Notes: a model not told the origin generated them from the sequence alone. Numbered from the stretch's first letter, positions 45,538 through 59,752 are shown. The stretch: 64,000 nucleotides of DNA from Bolinopsis microptera (GCF_026151205.1 NC_087073.1:16449837-16513836); one strand, 5' to 3'. Numbers and translations are program-made.

Positions 45538-46978
45538 ATTACATTTTTGACGGCCCCAACGTTAATGTGGCTTTTGCTATGTGTTGGTTCAGCCGAATTA
45601 ATTATTATGTAATCAAGTTTATTTTTCTCTTTTGGTTAGTTGTCATCCGGCCAAACATTAAGCAACTTATATTGCAGCACCATTTTTCAATTAGAATGTT
45701 AAAATATGTCATTGTAATTTTGCATGGCTGAAATGTAACGCTTGATTTGTATATATAATAATTAATTGAATTTTCAAATAAAATCAAAAAATCAGCCATT
45801 GAAAGCATGAACTAAAAAACCCTCACAGAGAGCAAAATTTTTACCAAACCCCTAAAGATATACTGGAGGGTTCTTAAATCTATTGTTAATTCTGCATAAT
45901 ATAAAAACTGCTGCTGCAATGATAATACTATGTGCAGAGCCCACTACAGCTACTATACAATGTATTGAAGGCTAGGGGTATCCTAAGAAGATTCCTGATC
46001 TTTTCTCATTGTCTTTTCTCAACTTCCAGCAATTGTCTAGAAACTTCCATTAACTTGATAAAATTGAGAACGAAAGCACTATTAATACAATCACAGGCTG
46101 CTGACTTAAAAGATACTTGGACTCCAAACAATTTTAAGTTACAGTAATTTAATTTAATTGCAGCGGCACATAATTTAAACTATTGCTATCATTATTGTAC
46201 TACAGACTGAAAATATCTCAGATCGATTTTGGGCGTTTTTAACCACTTGTAGTTGTAATTCTTAAATATGAGATATCCTAATTTATAACTTTTTAATCAG
46301 AGTGAACTATTAATTGATATTTGATAATTTATTTATTTGATAGTTTAGTCTGATATTGATATTAATATTGATTATATTGATATTGTTATTATTGAATGAA
46401 GCCAACTCCAGACATAAATAAAACTACTTCTATTAACAAAGGGACTTGGAGTATAAACGACCAATTTTGCATTATTGTCTATCCAACCAAGAATTCAGGA
46501 GGCAAGGGTGGGTGCGTAAACTTTATGGTCTGCACTCTGCACTCTCAGATCCTGTATCACCCTGGATTCATTTCGACGTATTTTTGGTAAAAGTATACAT
46601 ATACTTTCTGGTCACTCTCTTGCTACTCCAAGTCCCCTAAGATATATGGTCTAAAGTTTGCACTAGTTATATTTATAAAATATGTTTTTGTCTGCTTTAA
46701 CTGATACTAAATAAAATTGTTGTTTTCTTGAAATTGTTGTTTTCTTGACTATTACAGATAGAAAGATCCATTGCAAATGAGTTTAATATCTACTTCAATT
46801 TTATTGCCTCCACTCTGAGGAGATGTATTCAAACAATATATAGATATTATATGACCCTATATAAAAATAAAAATCTGAGTAAAAAACCCCTTTAAAAACT
46901 GGGGAACATTTACAAAAACCTTAACAGTAAAAGTAGCCATATGACAATCTACTGGCTCTAAATTTATATCTAAATATG
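45538..46978. other. Intergenic DNA
   Basis: AT-rich. Open frames around 45932-46147 and 46396-46640 have no recognised homology and no start or splice context. Confidence 0.4.
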
Positions 46979-47347
46979 CTATTTTAACTGCACTACCACT
47001 TTTATCCCTCTTTCTCCTCTAAGAGCAGTAATTGTTGTTCTCAATCAGTCAAATCTTATTCTTTTCCTGATAAATGTTATCGCCTCACTGTATCTTTGAC
47101 CTGATCTTCTAGATAATTTATCAGCTAACTTCTTGAAGAAAGCATTAGCTTCTCTTCCCATTCCACCTGTTGTTGATAGGACTATTGGTGTGAATGTTCC
47201 ATGTTCAACTTCAATGATCCTTTTGTTGTATGCGCTTTTCTTCTGTCTCTCATGGCTAGTGTAAATACTCGTTTGAGATCCAAGAGCCTTATTGGAAGAG
47301 CATGAAATACTCTTACATCTAAAAATGCTCTTACCGATGGGTTCCAA
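46979..47347 (-). pseudogene. Second, inverted fragment of the 'GGMG' retroelement protein
   Basis: The minus-strand frame reads EVEHGTFTPIVLSTTGGMG, then a Lys/Arg-rich stretch and RIRFD. An in-frame TGA at 47045-47047 follows, after which similarity continues (LRTTITALRG) to a stop at 46979. The segment HERQKKSAYNKR before EVEHG resembles the KK..Y..R....F.PlV pattern of PD-(D/E)XK-type nucleases in non-LTR elements; this is inference. It is a dead copy, opposite in orientation to 45049-45527. Confidence 0.6.
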
Positions 47348-47692
47348 ATAGTCTTAGCGAGTTTTTATCATTCGAAGACTACCTTGTATGCTGTCAAACA
47401 GTAATTTGCACCTAAGTTCACACCTAATAATTATAAATCAAAATTCAATTTGATGATAACCTTTAGACTTATCTTTAAATGTCTGACCTTCACTTACATT
47501 AATGTCCTATACTGATGTAGCAGGTAGCTAAAGGATTGTTACGGAAATAATTGAATTTGAAAACTGAATAGCTTGATGCCTTGGTCAGTAGTCACATCAT
47601 TTTTTGCTGATCAGTGATTTATTTTTAGGCACTAATCGCAATGACAAAGGACTAATCACTTATCAGACTTTGCACGGCCACCATGTCAAAGT

Positions 47693-50600
47693 GAGTATTT
47701 CCTGTATTTGAAAGTATTTTCAATATTTGTATTTCTTCCAATTTAGCTTTGATTTTGTAAGTATGATCAGTTAACAAACATGATACCATTATGTAGAATA
47801 GTTTAATCTACTACTTACCAACATACTTTCTCAGAGCCCACACTCCTGGTCCTGCTATAAGAACTCCCAGTTCAACTCAGAAAACCCCTAAAAGAAGAAA
47901 ATGTACAGATCCAGTTGAAGTCTCATGTAGGATAAGACCTGTGGCTGGTACCTCCTGCGTAGATCAGATTAATGATAATACTCTAAAGATAACAGCTCCT
48001 CCTGGTTCTCAGACATTTAAGAACAACCCAGTTTCGCTGTTTTACACATTCAACAGTATCTTTAATCAAGAGGAAGCACAAAAAGCATGTTTTGACAAAT
48101 TAGCTTTGCCTCTTGTTGACGATTTGATAATGGGAAAGAATGGATTGTTGTTTGCGTATGGTGTAACTTGTTCCGGAAAAACACATACAATGATAGGGCA
48201 AGCCAATAATCCTGGTATCCTACCACGGTGTTTAGATGTAGTTTTCAATTCAATCGGAGAGAACCAAGCTAGACCATTTGTGAGTAATTTTTAGAAATAT
48301 CATTTACATCAGTCTTTTTTTGTATATATTTTTCCATCTTGTTAGAATGCATATTTCTCATTGATTTCTCAAACACCAAAGTTGGAGATAATCCATACGA
48401 TTGAGATTAAATATTTTTTTAGATACTTATGCTTCAAACAAACCATCCTCAGATATTTTTACCTGATGACAACAACGGTATGAAAATACAGCCCGAGTAT
48501 CAAGCAGCTCTTATGAAGAATCAGAAGGAACGCCAAAAACGTCAAGAAGACAGATTACGAAAAAAAGAGGGCCGGCCAGAAACACCTGACTTGTCTAAAT
48601 TAGATGAGATTAGAATACCAGATAGTACGAAGCTTGATTGTGTAAGTTCATTTTCATCGCTATTTTTGCTGCTTCGGTTATTGCTTTGAGAACACGCTTT
48701 CATCTCAAAGTAAATATATACTGTTTTGAGAGTAATCCTGGTGCATCTTAACCAATACACCCGACTATGAAGTAGTCGCTGTTTCAACTTAACTGATCTT
48801 GGAATATGATAGTTGATTTAAAATTCGAATATGTAATTTATTAATTTTAAAGTATTGTATTCTGAAGAAATTTACTAAAAAGTCAATACAATATAGGTCA
48901 ATGAAGACAGTGCGTATGCTGTGTTTATCAGTTACATTGAAGTGTACAATAACTACATATTTGATCTACTGGAGGATGACCAAGTTAACGAGTATGGACA
49001 TCCTGTCTTACCAGAGAGTAAGAAAGTCGGTGAAGACACAAAGTAAGCTGTAGATCAATTATAATATAATGTATCAGCAGTAATAACTAATACTGTATCA
49101 GTTTTAACGAATGAACAGCTAAATTATTTAACTTAATCTATACTAACTTTATGGACTACGTTATATAGGTTGATCAAAACGATGAAAAAACTACATTTTA
49201 CGAATATTTTCTTCTGTGAATAAGTAATGAATTTTATTAATATTTTAATATTTTAACTTTTCCCGGGTATAAATTCAAATCCTATAACTCCAGAAACAAA
49301 GTGATGTATGCTAAAGATGTAGTAGAAATTGAGGTGAAGAGTACGGAGGAAGCATGTGCACAGCTGTGGAGGGGTCAAGAAAGAAGACGGAAGGCAGCAA
49401 CTATCCTAAATGACAAATCCTCGCGTTCTCACAGCGTCTTTAATATCAGACTCGTACAGGTGGGACTTTCAATGGATTGCTCTTATAGATCATGTGTACA
49501 GGAGTTTATATTATGGAGATATCCCAGGTGTTGTGTACTGTCCTCTTGCTAAAATGTACGTGTTCTTCAGAGTACCCAGTTGCAGTAAGGCACATACGAT
49601 CTCTTGTACACACTCCCGAACACACTCCCAGGTGTTGACAGGCTGCCCTAAAACCCCCTTATCAATTATCAGTCCCGGGTCTCTAACCAAACTGTAATCA
49701 TCTGCTCCTACCCCACATCTATCGTTTCACCTAATACCCCCAATTTCGTGTAGTGAGCATATTATCATGTAATGGGACCCGTGAGAATGTGTGACTGTCA
49801 CCCTTTGCTCGTGTTACTTCTCATTATTACTGTACTTAGTGTTGCTATGGCGATGTAGCACTCACGCTCCCCTCTATTTATTATGCTACGTTCAACAACC
49901 AAACTTTGTAATTAGCAAGATGTTGAAACGAATCTATCCTTTTGCCACTACTGCTCCATGGTAAACATCCAATCAGTCTTTAAAATCTGTAATTATGAAA
50001 ATCCCGATAATAATGAACGATTCCCTCTCTCCAGGCACCATACGATGAGGAAGGGAAGCAGATCCTGTTAAACAAGGAGATGATAACAATCAGTCAGCTG
50101 TCCCTGGTTGATCTGGCTGGCTCTGAACGTGCCTCCAAAACTAACGTGAGTTTACTTTTAAAGATTTCATTAGCCCCAAGTTTTGCCACAATTTTGATGA
50201 AACCACCTTTTACTTTATGTTCTACTTATATAATATATTGATTGCTATTTTTGCTCTGTTCACGCGAAGTTACAGAAAAGTTACCTGACCGGGCTAAGCA
50301 AAATCAACTGTCTGCCAAAAGTGACTCGTTTGACCCTTTGTAATAATTATGTCTCATATTATCATGGTAAATTCTCCTGTCTGCAGGAGGGTGTTTTTGT
50401 TAGTTTAGTAGCCGGTATTTCATCTTAACTTCAGACCTGTCTTGTTTTCACCTCTTACTTCCTGTATACATATCTTTCTATGCAGTGTGCCATATTTTAA
50501 CATAGTAATTAGTGTCTACCTGATTTAACTGATATGCCAAGAATAATAGGAGCTACTTTTACTAACGGCCGCGTTGGAAATCGTCCAATTTCGTCCTACA

Positions 50601-53600
50601 CAAATAACCTTAGAATAGGAACACTGGTGGTTCCCCAGAATATGGAATATGGATCATGTGACCAACCATATCCCAGGCTAAAGGAAGTCAGCTGAAGGAA
50701 GCAGGTGGTATCAACAGTTCACTCATGACCTTGCACGCTTGTCTGGAGACCTTGAGAGCTAACCAACTTGCTGGTCGCAACATCAAGGTTTGTACCATTG
50801 TTCCTTATTTCTATTCATTTGCCCAGTTTCGTTACATCATTTATTTCTTATTTTCCCGCTCTTTCTTGGTGATGATTTTTGAAGGGTTCCTCCTTCAATT
50901 TTGGGACTCAAGAAAATGTGTAATGGTCTGTAACAATACACATTTAAGATTTTCATTAATCAGATTACCGTGTGTAACAATACACAAACATTACCAGGAT
51001 TGATTTAATTTCCGTGATCAAAACTAGATACTAATACATTATTGTTATGTACGATCATTGCTAAAATTAATCAAATCATGTCAGACACCCAGGCTACCCA
51101 CATTTTGGAATGTAACACATTATTCACGGTTTATAATATCGGTATATATCCTCAGATGGTGCCGTATCGGGAGAGCAAGATAACGCTGCTCTTCAAAAAC
51201 TTCTTTGAAGGATCTGGCAAAGTGAAGATGGTCGTCTGTGTCAACCCTCGTTCCGAAGACTTTGACGAAACCTTGGTAAGTTGAGAACTGCGGTTTTAAA
51301 ACCCCCTCAAAATAGCAGTGTGTTGACACTGTACCCCCACAAATAACACTAGTTTAACATTTCACGCGGTGCCATTACTCGCACCGTGTTAGTTCCAGTC
51401 TCCGCACATCACAGCAACCTGTCTGCAAATCTTCACCTCGTGAACGAGAAGGGCCCTGGCCCGTGGTCGTGTTAACATTAACACATCTCTCTCTCCCTGC
51501 AGCATGTGATGAAGTTTGCTGAGTTAACCCAGGACGTGCAAGTGCAGCGCGGACAAGAAGTGCAGTTTGATGATAATGTGCTACAGCCCGGCCGCAGAAA
51601 ACAGAATCTGCTATATAAACGTGTTTCCGGCCAGGCTGAGCCTCTGTCTGACATCACTAACAATAATACCAGGAATACTTTCGGGTTTAACCTCCCTGCT
51701 GTTCCACCCGCTTTCAGCATGCCTCCCTTCCCTACTTGGACTGTAAGTTTTAGTTTTTACTCTCGTGTGTATTTAACATCGTCTTTTCGTGAAATTGATA
51801 TAATCATTTAATTTCAAACTTCGATTTGATATCAGTGTCCCAAAATTCTTTATATATGTAAATTATTCATTTTTCAAATCAGATGGAGAGAAGTGAATTA
51901 TTGTGCTCTTTAGATTTTTTTCACTCATTTCGTTTGACGATTTGTCAAATTTATGATCGTTTGTCCAACACATTTAAGATGTCACATTAACCCCACTTTA
52001 TTATCATTAAATACTAATGTTAAGTGAATAATGAACCACCCCGAACGCGAAGCTAACATGTTCCCTTTTCAAGACCGGAGACGGTTCGTCAGAAGACAAG
52101 ATCCAAGCTGTGCTGGCTGCACTTCACGAGAGACAGCAAATCAAGAAAGATGCTCTCTCTGACTTTGAAAAACGAAAACAACGCATGAGGGTATGCTATT
52201 AGTTTTAAATAAAAATTGATCAATTGCATATTATTAACTGATTTCCTTTATTTCTTGAATTGTGAACTATCATGGCAAAGCTACGTCGCATTTATTGTTA
52301 ATTGCACTTTTACGTTTTGAATGGGGGATTTGCTTAAAACAAATTGAGCGGCAAATCTTAAACTACATCTGAGTCAATTATAACTTTATAACTACGCAAT
52401 CAGACGCTTTTGTGTCTTATCTAATCTTTGCCTTGATTTTAAGTCCGTCAGATAGATAAGATAACTGGATAAATTGTGTATCAATTTAACTCAAAATGGT
52501 CTAGAAAGTTTCTTATCAATAAGATAATTTTATAAATTGCTTAGTCTGAAAAGAATTACAGCTTTGTCCCAAGGTTTCACAAATTTACTACAACTCAGCA
52601 GTCAGCGCTCTCTTTCTCTCTCTTTCGAGGCGACACTGTGTCTGCAAGTATTTGTTTACACAGGTACCTCTCCTACTAGTTAACTTCAGACATTACAAAG
52701 TTAACAACACTATAAGTTTCCTGTAAACTTGGCTGGTCTTTAACATAACACTTGCATGGTATTGAGGGGTGTGGGTCGTGGGACCTATAAAGGGCTCTTT
52801 TTACAGTCTTGACTAAATAAAACTGCTGTCATGATGACTTTTAATTTTAATTCGAGGAGTTTTGAAATAGTTCTTGTTTTCCTTGCACCATTCAATCCTT
52901 CAGAATTTCCAGCTATTGATGCAGATATCACCATTCACCAAGTTTAAGTTCGGTTTAATTTCAATTCTAGTGCCTCTGTAGTCTGTAACCCAGGGTAACC
53001 AAGAAATATTCTGAAAGGGCTCAATTTGTCCGTATTCTTATCTACAAAATACCTCTGAGGGTTAACTCGATTAAAACCAGTGAACACATCTAGTGTTCTC
53101 TTTCCTGCACAGATCAAGACATTCCCATTCATCACGTAATTGAATGGTTAATGGGTGATCTCGATCCTTTTGTAATGTTGTATGCAGAGAAAAATTCAAA
53201 TTCTAACCTGCACCATCCGTCATTATATGATCATGTATAATTTTAAAATACAAATAAGTTAATAAGGTTCCAGCTTGGCTCCACGAGATAACTGCTTATC
53301 TTCTAATTTGTATTCCCCGCTGAGATTTAATAAAACAAGATGTATATTCCCGAGGGAGTATATGTCAACATCTGTTTAATATTATACCGGGCGTGCTGCT
53401 TCTGCAAATATGCTCTAAGTGTTGTAAACAAGTGTGAGCGGGCTGGTCTTGACAGGGTACTGTTAAAGTATTGAGGTGTTGAAATGTATGGCAAATATTT
53501 GGCATCTGCGAGCTGCCAAGTGCGAGCTGCTCGCAAAGTCTTCAGTTGGATTGTGTTTATTACAGTGTAAGGCCGCAGATCATTGCTACGCCTCCTTTGC

Positions 53601-56600
53601 AATTACGTTAAAGATCTAATTCACTAATTCTTTAGTGAATTTATTGAACGTACATTTTAAATAAGCGGAATGTATTTCAGGCGGCTTTGATACAGATGGA
53701 GAAGGAAAACGACGAGCTACTTTACAAGACTACCCAGGGATCTGACGAGATGAACGTTTTGAGAGAAGAAAATGAGCACATGAGAGTCCATCATTCTAAA
53801 CTGGAGAAAGATTTTCTAAAACTTAAACGAGAGGTTTGATTTGTTTGGGAGAAACATTCTTCCTTCAGTAAACATCTCCGGTTTTATATCTGTCATACCC
53901 TCGCAATTGGATTGTTTTACTACTTTTCATAGCTCACTCTAAAAACAATTTAGTACAAGATTCAGTTAGTCAAACTAAATATTAAGAGTAATACGTCATA
54001 CTAACCTGTAATAGAACTAATAATCTGTCAGTGTAAATAGTTTCTAAATTAAGTTTAACAAATTTACTCTCAGAACGACAAATTGAAGAAGCAAAATGCT
54101 CTTTATCTGTGCGAGAGAAAACAAGTTTTGGAAGAGAAGAAATTAACTGAGGAGAAAATCAAGAAGGAGATTGAGAGGAGGGAGAATATCAAGAAAACGT
54201 TTAAAGTGGTCGTCGGAAGGGAAAAGGAAAAATGGGAAAAGAATGCGGTAAGGCGCCATTTACATTAACAAGATGAATTGGGCTTCACTTTTCTTACATT
54301 AGTAAATTAGGTTCCCGTGAAAGTCCAAGTAACATAACCGTAATATTCCCCAGGAGCAAATGATACGGAGAGTAGATCTACGTGCAGCTCAACAAGAGTC
54401 CAAACTGCGCCAAGTCCTGGAGATAGTTGGCGGAGTAAGTGAAAATGGTCAGGGGTCCGCTGGGTCTGACCAGTCGTCCACAGACGACACTTCCTTGTCA
54501 GCCATCTCTAGAAACACTTCCGTTTAAGAATACTGACTCACAAATCGACTATTATCGTTTTAGTCCGGTGGAATCTAGATTCAATTAGCTAAGCTTTCTG
54601 AGACTAAGCGGTTAAGTACCAGATCATTTACTGAGTGATGTTTCTCGGAGTGCGGAAATAACCTTAATTCGAGAGAAAAAAGTAGAGAAGTGAGATGTAG
54701 ATTTGAGGAGATAATGGCTCTTGAATATCGATATCTCGAAACGTTATCTCGTGACAATATCTTCGTGTAGTTACTCTTCGTGTAGTGCATATTTTAATCT
54801 GATCACTGATCAGTTGAGACATTGAGTTCATAATATACCTATGAAGCTCGGTAGAATAAAACAGCCTTATTCTACTTCATAAGGGATTTTTGATAAATTT
54901 TTGTTGAAAATCAGAGTATGATCAAAATGCAGAGCATGACTTCTCAGACAGTCAAAATGGAAACTTTGATGTATGTTTTATTTTCAGAAATAGACGTGTT
55001 GGGTTCACAAAATTGAATTATACGTATTTTACCATTGTACTGATTGAGACATCCCATGACAGCTACAGTAACCTCGTTCACTTCCCACCAGAACCCAGAT
55101 TTGATGCAGGATTTACCGGCGATAGACCCCCCAGAGCTGAGCGACATCAACTTCCCCTCTTCCTCCGGCACCTCCTCCTCCTCTTCTGGCCCCAGTTCAG
55201 CGAGCAGCGCTACTGATCTCCCTAATCGTACCGACCAGTATGGGTACTCCCAGCCATTTGCAAATACTAAGAAATATCTAGATAGGCGAGGGAGAGTAAT
55301 GCCAGACGGAGGAACCACCCCACAAAGTAGAGGAGAGTTCAGTACAGGTCTGCCCAGTAATTACGCTCCTTCTTCTAAAGCTCCCTCAGAAGTGCCATCT
55401 AGCAGGGCTTCCTCCTCTAAAACTGTATCTACAAAAAGTAATCCAACTAAACCTGTGAGAGGTCCTGCGGGTGGAATCAGAGTCCTTCCCCCTGGTCCTG
55501 TCCCAGCACTTTCTCCCATAAAAATCCCCAGAACTCCCGCCTCGCAAGCCTCTAAGAAGAGTACCACTCCACACGGTCCAGGCACTGCACCCAGATCAAC
55601 GGTTCCTACTCCAGCACCCTCGATAAAACCTCACGTTTACAGCCCCGTTTTGACCAAAGGTTCGCGGACTGGAGCAAAACCTAAAGCAAAATCTCCTCAC
55701 CAAACAATACCTTTACCTGGCAAAGAATGCCACATATCAGTCGATGATAAGCCTGATATTCCCTTAAAAGCAAAGATTCCTAAGAACATTGACGGCTCAA
55801 AGTGGTTAAATCATCGACCAATCGAAAATTTTGATGAAGGTAATGTTAAAATTTAAACTCATCCCCAACGAGGTTACAAAAATTTGGGATGTCTCAATCA
55901 CATTTTACCTGATATTTTGTTGATCTTATTGCTTGTTTTTGGTGCTTGGGACTTCCTAAATTTTGGTAACCTGAAATAATTGTTTTGCTGTTGAAATTCA
56001 AAAAACATGTCGTCTGATCGCCGATGGTGATAAAATTTGGGAAGTCCTGGCCATTGTAAAGTCTTTGACTGTGAACCAAGCTACCATGTCAAAATTTTGT
56101 ACATTTTGAAAATAAACAATTTCGGTAACCACTCTGTTTTATTGAATCTAAATTTCAAACAGCAAAATAGTTCAAGAATTATTGTGTATCAACAAAATAA
56201 CTGATTCTTTAAAAATTGTATCGAAATAAACGTGACCTTATGGACCTTAGCTATCCTTACGATGGGTTTAATAATTTAATCGAATTTTCAGCAAGCGTTC
56301 TAAAACCCAATCTTGAAAAGAAGAGAACAGTCGCTATACCAGACGTAGATGATTTCGATGATCAGGTACGTGAACATCTGTTTAGATAACTGTGTATCCC
56401 TCCGGTATGTGTGTGTAATGTTGGTACGTAAGATGAAACTTCATTTAATGACAATGGATGGCTCTTCGGACATTCGAATAATCGAGCGTTCGAAATTGGC
56501 GCCCTATTTTGCAAAATTTCTTGATTATTTGCGTAGTGCTTAAATCGTCGTGAGCATTTTGTGACGCGCACGAAGTTACGTGCGAGAGGATGTGTAGAAT

Positions 56601-57774
56601 TTAGCCATTATCAAATGTAACATAACATGCACAGTACACCGCACCCTCACCGATTTGTCGGGTAAAATTAGTGAAGACTGGGGGGTGATCAACTATCAAG
56701 GTTGAAAGTTTCAAGAGCATCTAAGCTTGAATTAGGTTGAAATGGAAACACGACGGCACCACATCAAAACAAGGACTGGTTATGAAGTCTCTCTTAATGT
56801 GCGCAATGTGATGTCTGTAATAGTGAATAGACGACTGTCTGGCAGTCCGCTCTACATCCAGTTTAGTTACAAATTCAGTCTGAGGCCGAATCTACATGCC
56901 ACAACGTTACAATGTCAATATGTTTCGTGGACACATATTTAGCGGTAGCTTGATACTTACGGTGACTTGTGATCAACCAAAGTAGCACCGCCAGCACAGT
57001 GGGGTTCCCACAATCTGGCAGCTTTAGTCAGTGTCCTGTGATCTCTTAAATAACAAATCAATCTGTCCTGGTTCATTGAACTGCAAGCTCTTGCGACATC
57101 GTGATGAAAAGATCATAATATAGCTCATTAGTAATTAGTGAGGTTATTAAATAGTCTATTCGGTAGCGACGCTGATGTTTCAGGACTTCTAGATAAATAT
57201 ATTTTCATGAATTAACCTAAATGAAACGTTTTTGGTTGGTTGTTTTATACCCAATTGCAATGATTGGCTCGACTTAATTTGTCATTTTCAGACGAATCGG
57301 TATCTGCTGCAGCACCAAGAACAAGACTCCATTGGTGAAATCAGGACTCACTTTATAAAGGTAATAGTTCGACCTTAACCAGGGTCCTGGTTCAAAGTCC
57401 GGCATGGTTTTTGAGATTAGTAAGAAAGAATACCGATTGTTTTATGATAAAATGTATTTTTAAATCGTGCATTATAGTTACATTTCAACTAAAAGATTTG
57501 ACCATGGTACACAATTGAATACTATACGAGTTTCTGACTCAGGGTGATATAAAAGTGTCAAGAGGTGGTGGACGCTGCGTGGAGTTTACTGATATAGAGA
57601 CTTCTTCTGTTAAACCATCTGCCAAAGAAGCCTATGGAAAAGGATGCAATGTTTACCCGCCCCCTATTGCTGATTCTGGTGATTGGACCGACACTGAAAC
57701 TAGGGTATGTTACCTTTTTTTTGGAAGAAGCCAACACTAACTTTCTACTTTTTTAGGGGTCACTTGTTACGTAA
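47693..57774 (+). CDS. KIF23: KIF23/MKLP1, kinesin-6 motor of centralspindlin
   Basis: Eighteen exons: 47693-47700, 47835-48279, 48423-48641, 48897-49042, 49294-49459, 50035-50145, 50677-50787, 51156-51275, 51503-51742, 52074-52190, 53681-53833, 54074-54247, 54354-54434, 55092-55839, 56292-56365, 57292-57360, 57543-57704, 57757-57774. Phases agree and give about 1053 residues. The motor shows P-loop [11 protein letters not shown], switch [10 protein letters not shown] and switch [11 protein letters not shown], with the charged kinesin-6 loop-6 insert (exon 3). Next come a coiled coil, a Ser/Pro-rich linker (exon 14) and the C-terminal ARF-binding region ([31 protein letters not shown]). MKLP1 bundles midzone microtubules in cytokinesis. 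The P-loop Cys replaces the usual Gly. The ATG context is GCCACC, after an AG acceptor. Confidence 0.88.
54354..54528 (+). other. Possible alternative 3' end of KIF23 (exon 13 read-through)
   Basis: If the donor at 54435 (GGA|GTAAGT) is not used, the frame stays open for 31 more codons with Ser/Asp-rich, coding-like sequence ([15 protein letters not shown]). It then stops at 54526-54528. That isoform would lack the ARF-binding tail. Confidence 0.4.
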
Positions 57775-58431
57775 TCGTTGAGGGGAAGGGTTTTTTTAAT
57801 GATTATGCTAGTTTAATTTTAACACTAGCTATGAGTAAAACTGATATCGGAAGGGGGGCTTAATATTTGCCAGAAAGTGATTACGTAATATATGAAGTTG
57901 AACAACCCTGGGGGGGGGGGGGGGGCAACCATATTAAAGTATATTAAAGTATATCCCCGGGTCAAAATCGGAAAAAATCCTACATTTTAATATACTTTAA
58001 TATACCTACAATTAGAAGATTTATATTCTTCGTTAAGATTTACATGATGAACTATATTTTTCACTCAGATTCGCAAGATAAGCCTGTTTTAGGACTAGTA
58101 CATGAATTTCCACCCAGATTGGTCAAAAATTGGCTGAGCTATGAGCTTAAAAAATATGCCCATATTTGGGCATACGCTTTTGCCCAAATTCGCTTTTGCC
58201 CAAATTCGATGAAATTTCAATATTTTTTAATGAGACTAACTCTATGTGAAAGATATAACTCAGTGTTTGTTGAATATAGTGGATACTAAGTAAAAAGACC
58301 TCCATGAACAAAATTGGGAAAATTGCACATAATATCTCGGTTCGGAATACTAGCCAAAATGACTTCATTAAAATTGAAATAACTCCATCAGTTTTCAATA
58401 TTTTTTCAAGAACTTTTTTGAATCGATTAAG
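57775..58431. other. DNA downstream of KIF23
   Basis: The region contains a G16 run (57910-57925) and an inverted pair of TATTAAAGTATAT words (about 57936-57953 and 57987-58008). No gene or canonical poly(A) hexamer close to the stop was seen. Confidence 0.45.
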
Positions 58432-58439
58432 AATTGCAT

Positions 58440-59752
58440 GGGGGGGGGGGGGGGGGGGGGGGGGGGCCAATGGCATAAATGGAGAAAATGGAGAATTACT
58501 CATAGGTTTTTCCATTTTCTCCATAGAAATAGTCTCCATTTTATGCCATTTTATGCCATTGAAAACCTGAAAAATTTAGAATTTCGAGAAAAATTATTTT
58601 TAAAAAAGATATTTTCGGCCAATAATGAACAGGGTATCATGAAACATGGAGAAAAGTGGTTTTCAGAAAAACTTTGAAAAATGTTGACTTAGAAAATTTT
58701 CGGTCCGAGTCATTTTCGATACGTACCTCCCGTATCGAGAGCTCCCGATTCCGAGCTCTTGTTGCAAAGGGGAGGCCTGCCTTGCGAGATCGCATTATCT
58801 CGAGTCCAAAATTGTGTATCGAGGGGAAGGTGTGGACTTCGAAAAACCGAAAAAATATTTTCGGCAAATAATGAACAGGGTAGCATGAAACGTGGAGAAA
58901 AGCGGTTTTCAGAAAAAATTTGAAAAATTTTGACCGAAAAAATATTTTCGGCTTATAATGAACGTGGAGAAAAGTGTTTTTCAGAAAAACTTTGGAAAAT
59001 TTTGACTTTTAATTTACCCCTCGGTACACAATTTTGGACTCGAGGCTTCCCCCTGGTAATGCGTTCTCGGAAGGCAGACCTCCCCTTTGCAACACGAGCT
59101 TGGAATCGGGAGCTCCCGATACGAGAGGTACGTATCGAGAATGACTCGGGCCGGAAATTTTCGAAGTCAAAATTTCTAAAAACCACTTTTCTCCACGTTT
59201 CATGCTACCCTCTTCATTATTAGCCGAAAATATTTTTTTGGTTTTTCGGTTTATCGAAGTCTGCACCTACCCCTCGATACACAAATTTGGACTCGAGGCT
59301 TCCCCTGGTAATGCGATCTCGGAAGGCAGGCCTCCCCTTTGCAGTGCGAGCTTGTTTCGACTTTCGAGGATGTAGGTCTCACTTCTCAGTGCCTATTACT
59401 CTCCCCTATTACTCACTCCTGCTGTAGCCTGTAGAAATAACTTTACACTAGGCTTAAGTAATTATGAGTTTGCCTGAAGTGTGCCTCTACTAACCTAGTA
59501 TAAGCATCAAGTAGCCTACTATGAGCTTTCATTAGCTTGTTACGCCCCTAGTAAGCGTAAATAAACATGTTAGGATGTCCAATTTAGGTGTTAAATGGTG
59601 TTAAAGATGAAATTTCGAAGACAAAATTCATGGCATAAAATGGAGAAAATGGAGAATTACTCATGGGTTTTTCCATTTTCTCCATAGAAAAAGTCTCCAT
59701 TTTATGCCATTTTATGCCATTTTATGCCATTGGCCCCCCCCCCCCCCCCCCC
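58440..59752. mobile_element. 1313-bp foldback element with poly-G/poly-C ends and 8-bp target duplication
   Basis: AATTGCAT at 58432-58439 and 59753-59760 exactly flanks the element. The ends are G27-CCAATGGCATAAA and its inverse, TTTATGCCATTGG-C19. The inner halves (about 58600-58870 and 59030-59240) are also inverted copies, with shared TCGATACGTACCTC and AGAGCTCCCGA words. The whole can fold into a long hairpin. Mirror-image open frames in the two halves are not genes. An 8-bp duplication is typical of hAT-type insertion. Confidence 0.85.

Noticed and set aside
58304..59266. Several open frames through the G-run and the mirrored halves of the foldback element
   Set aside because: The same sequences appear inverted in the other half and include poly-Gly from the homopolymer; no family was recognised.
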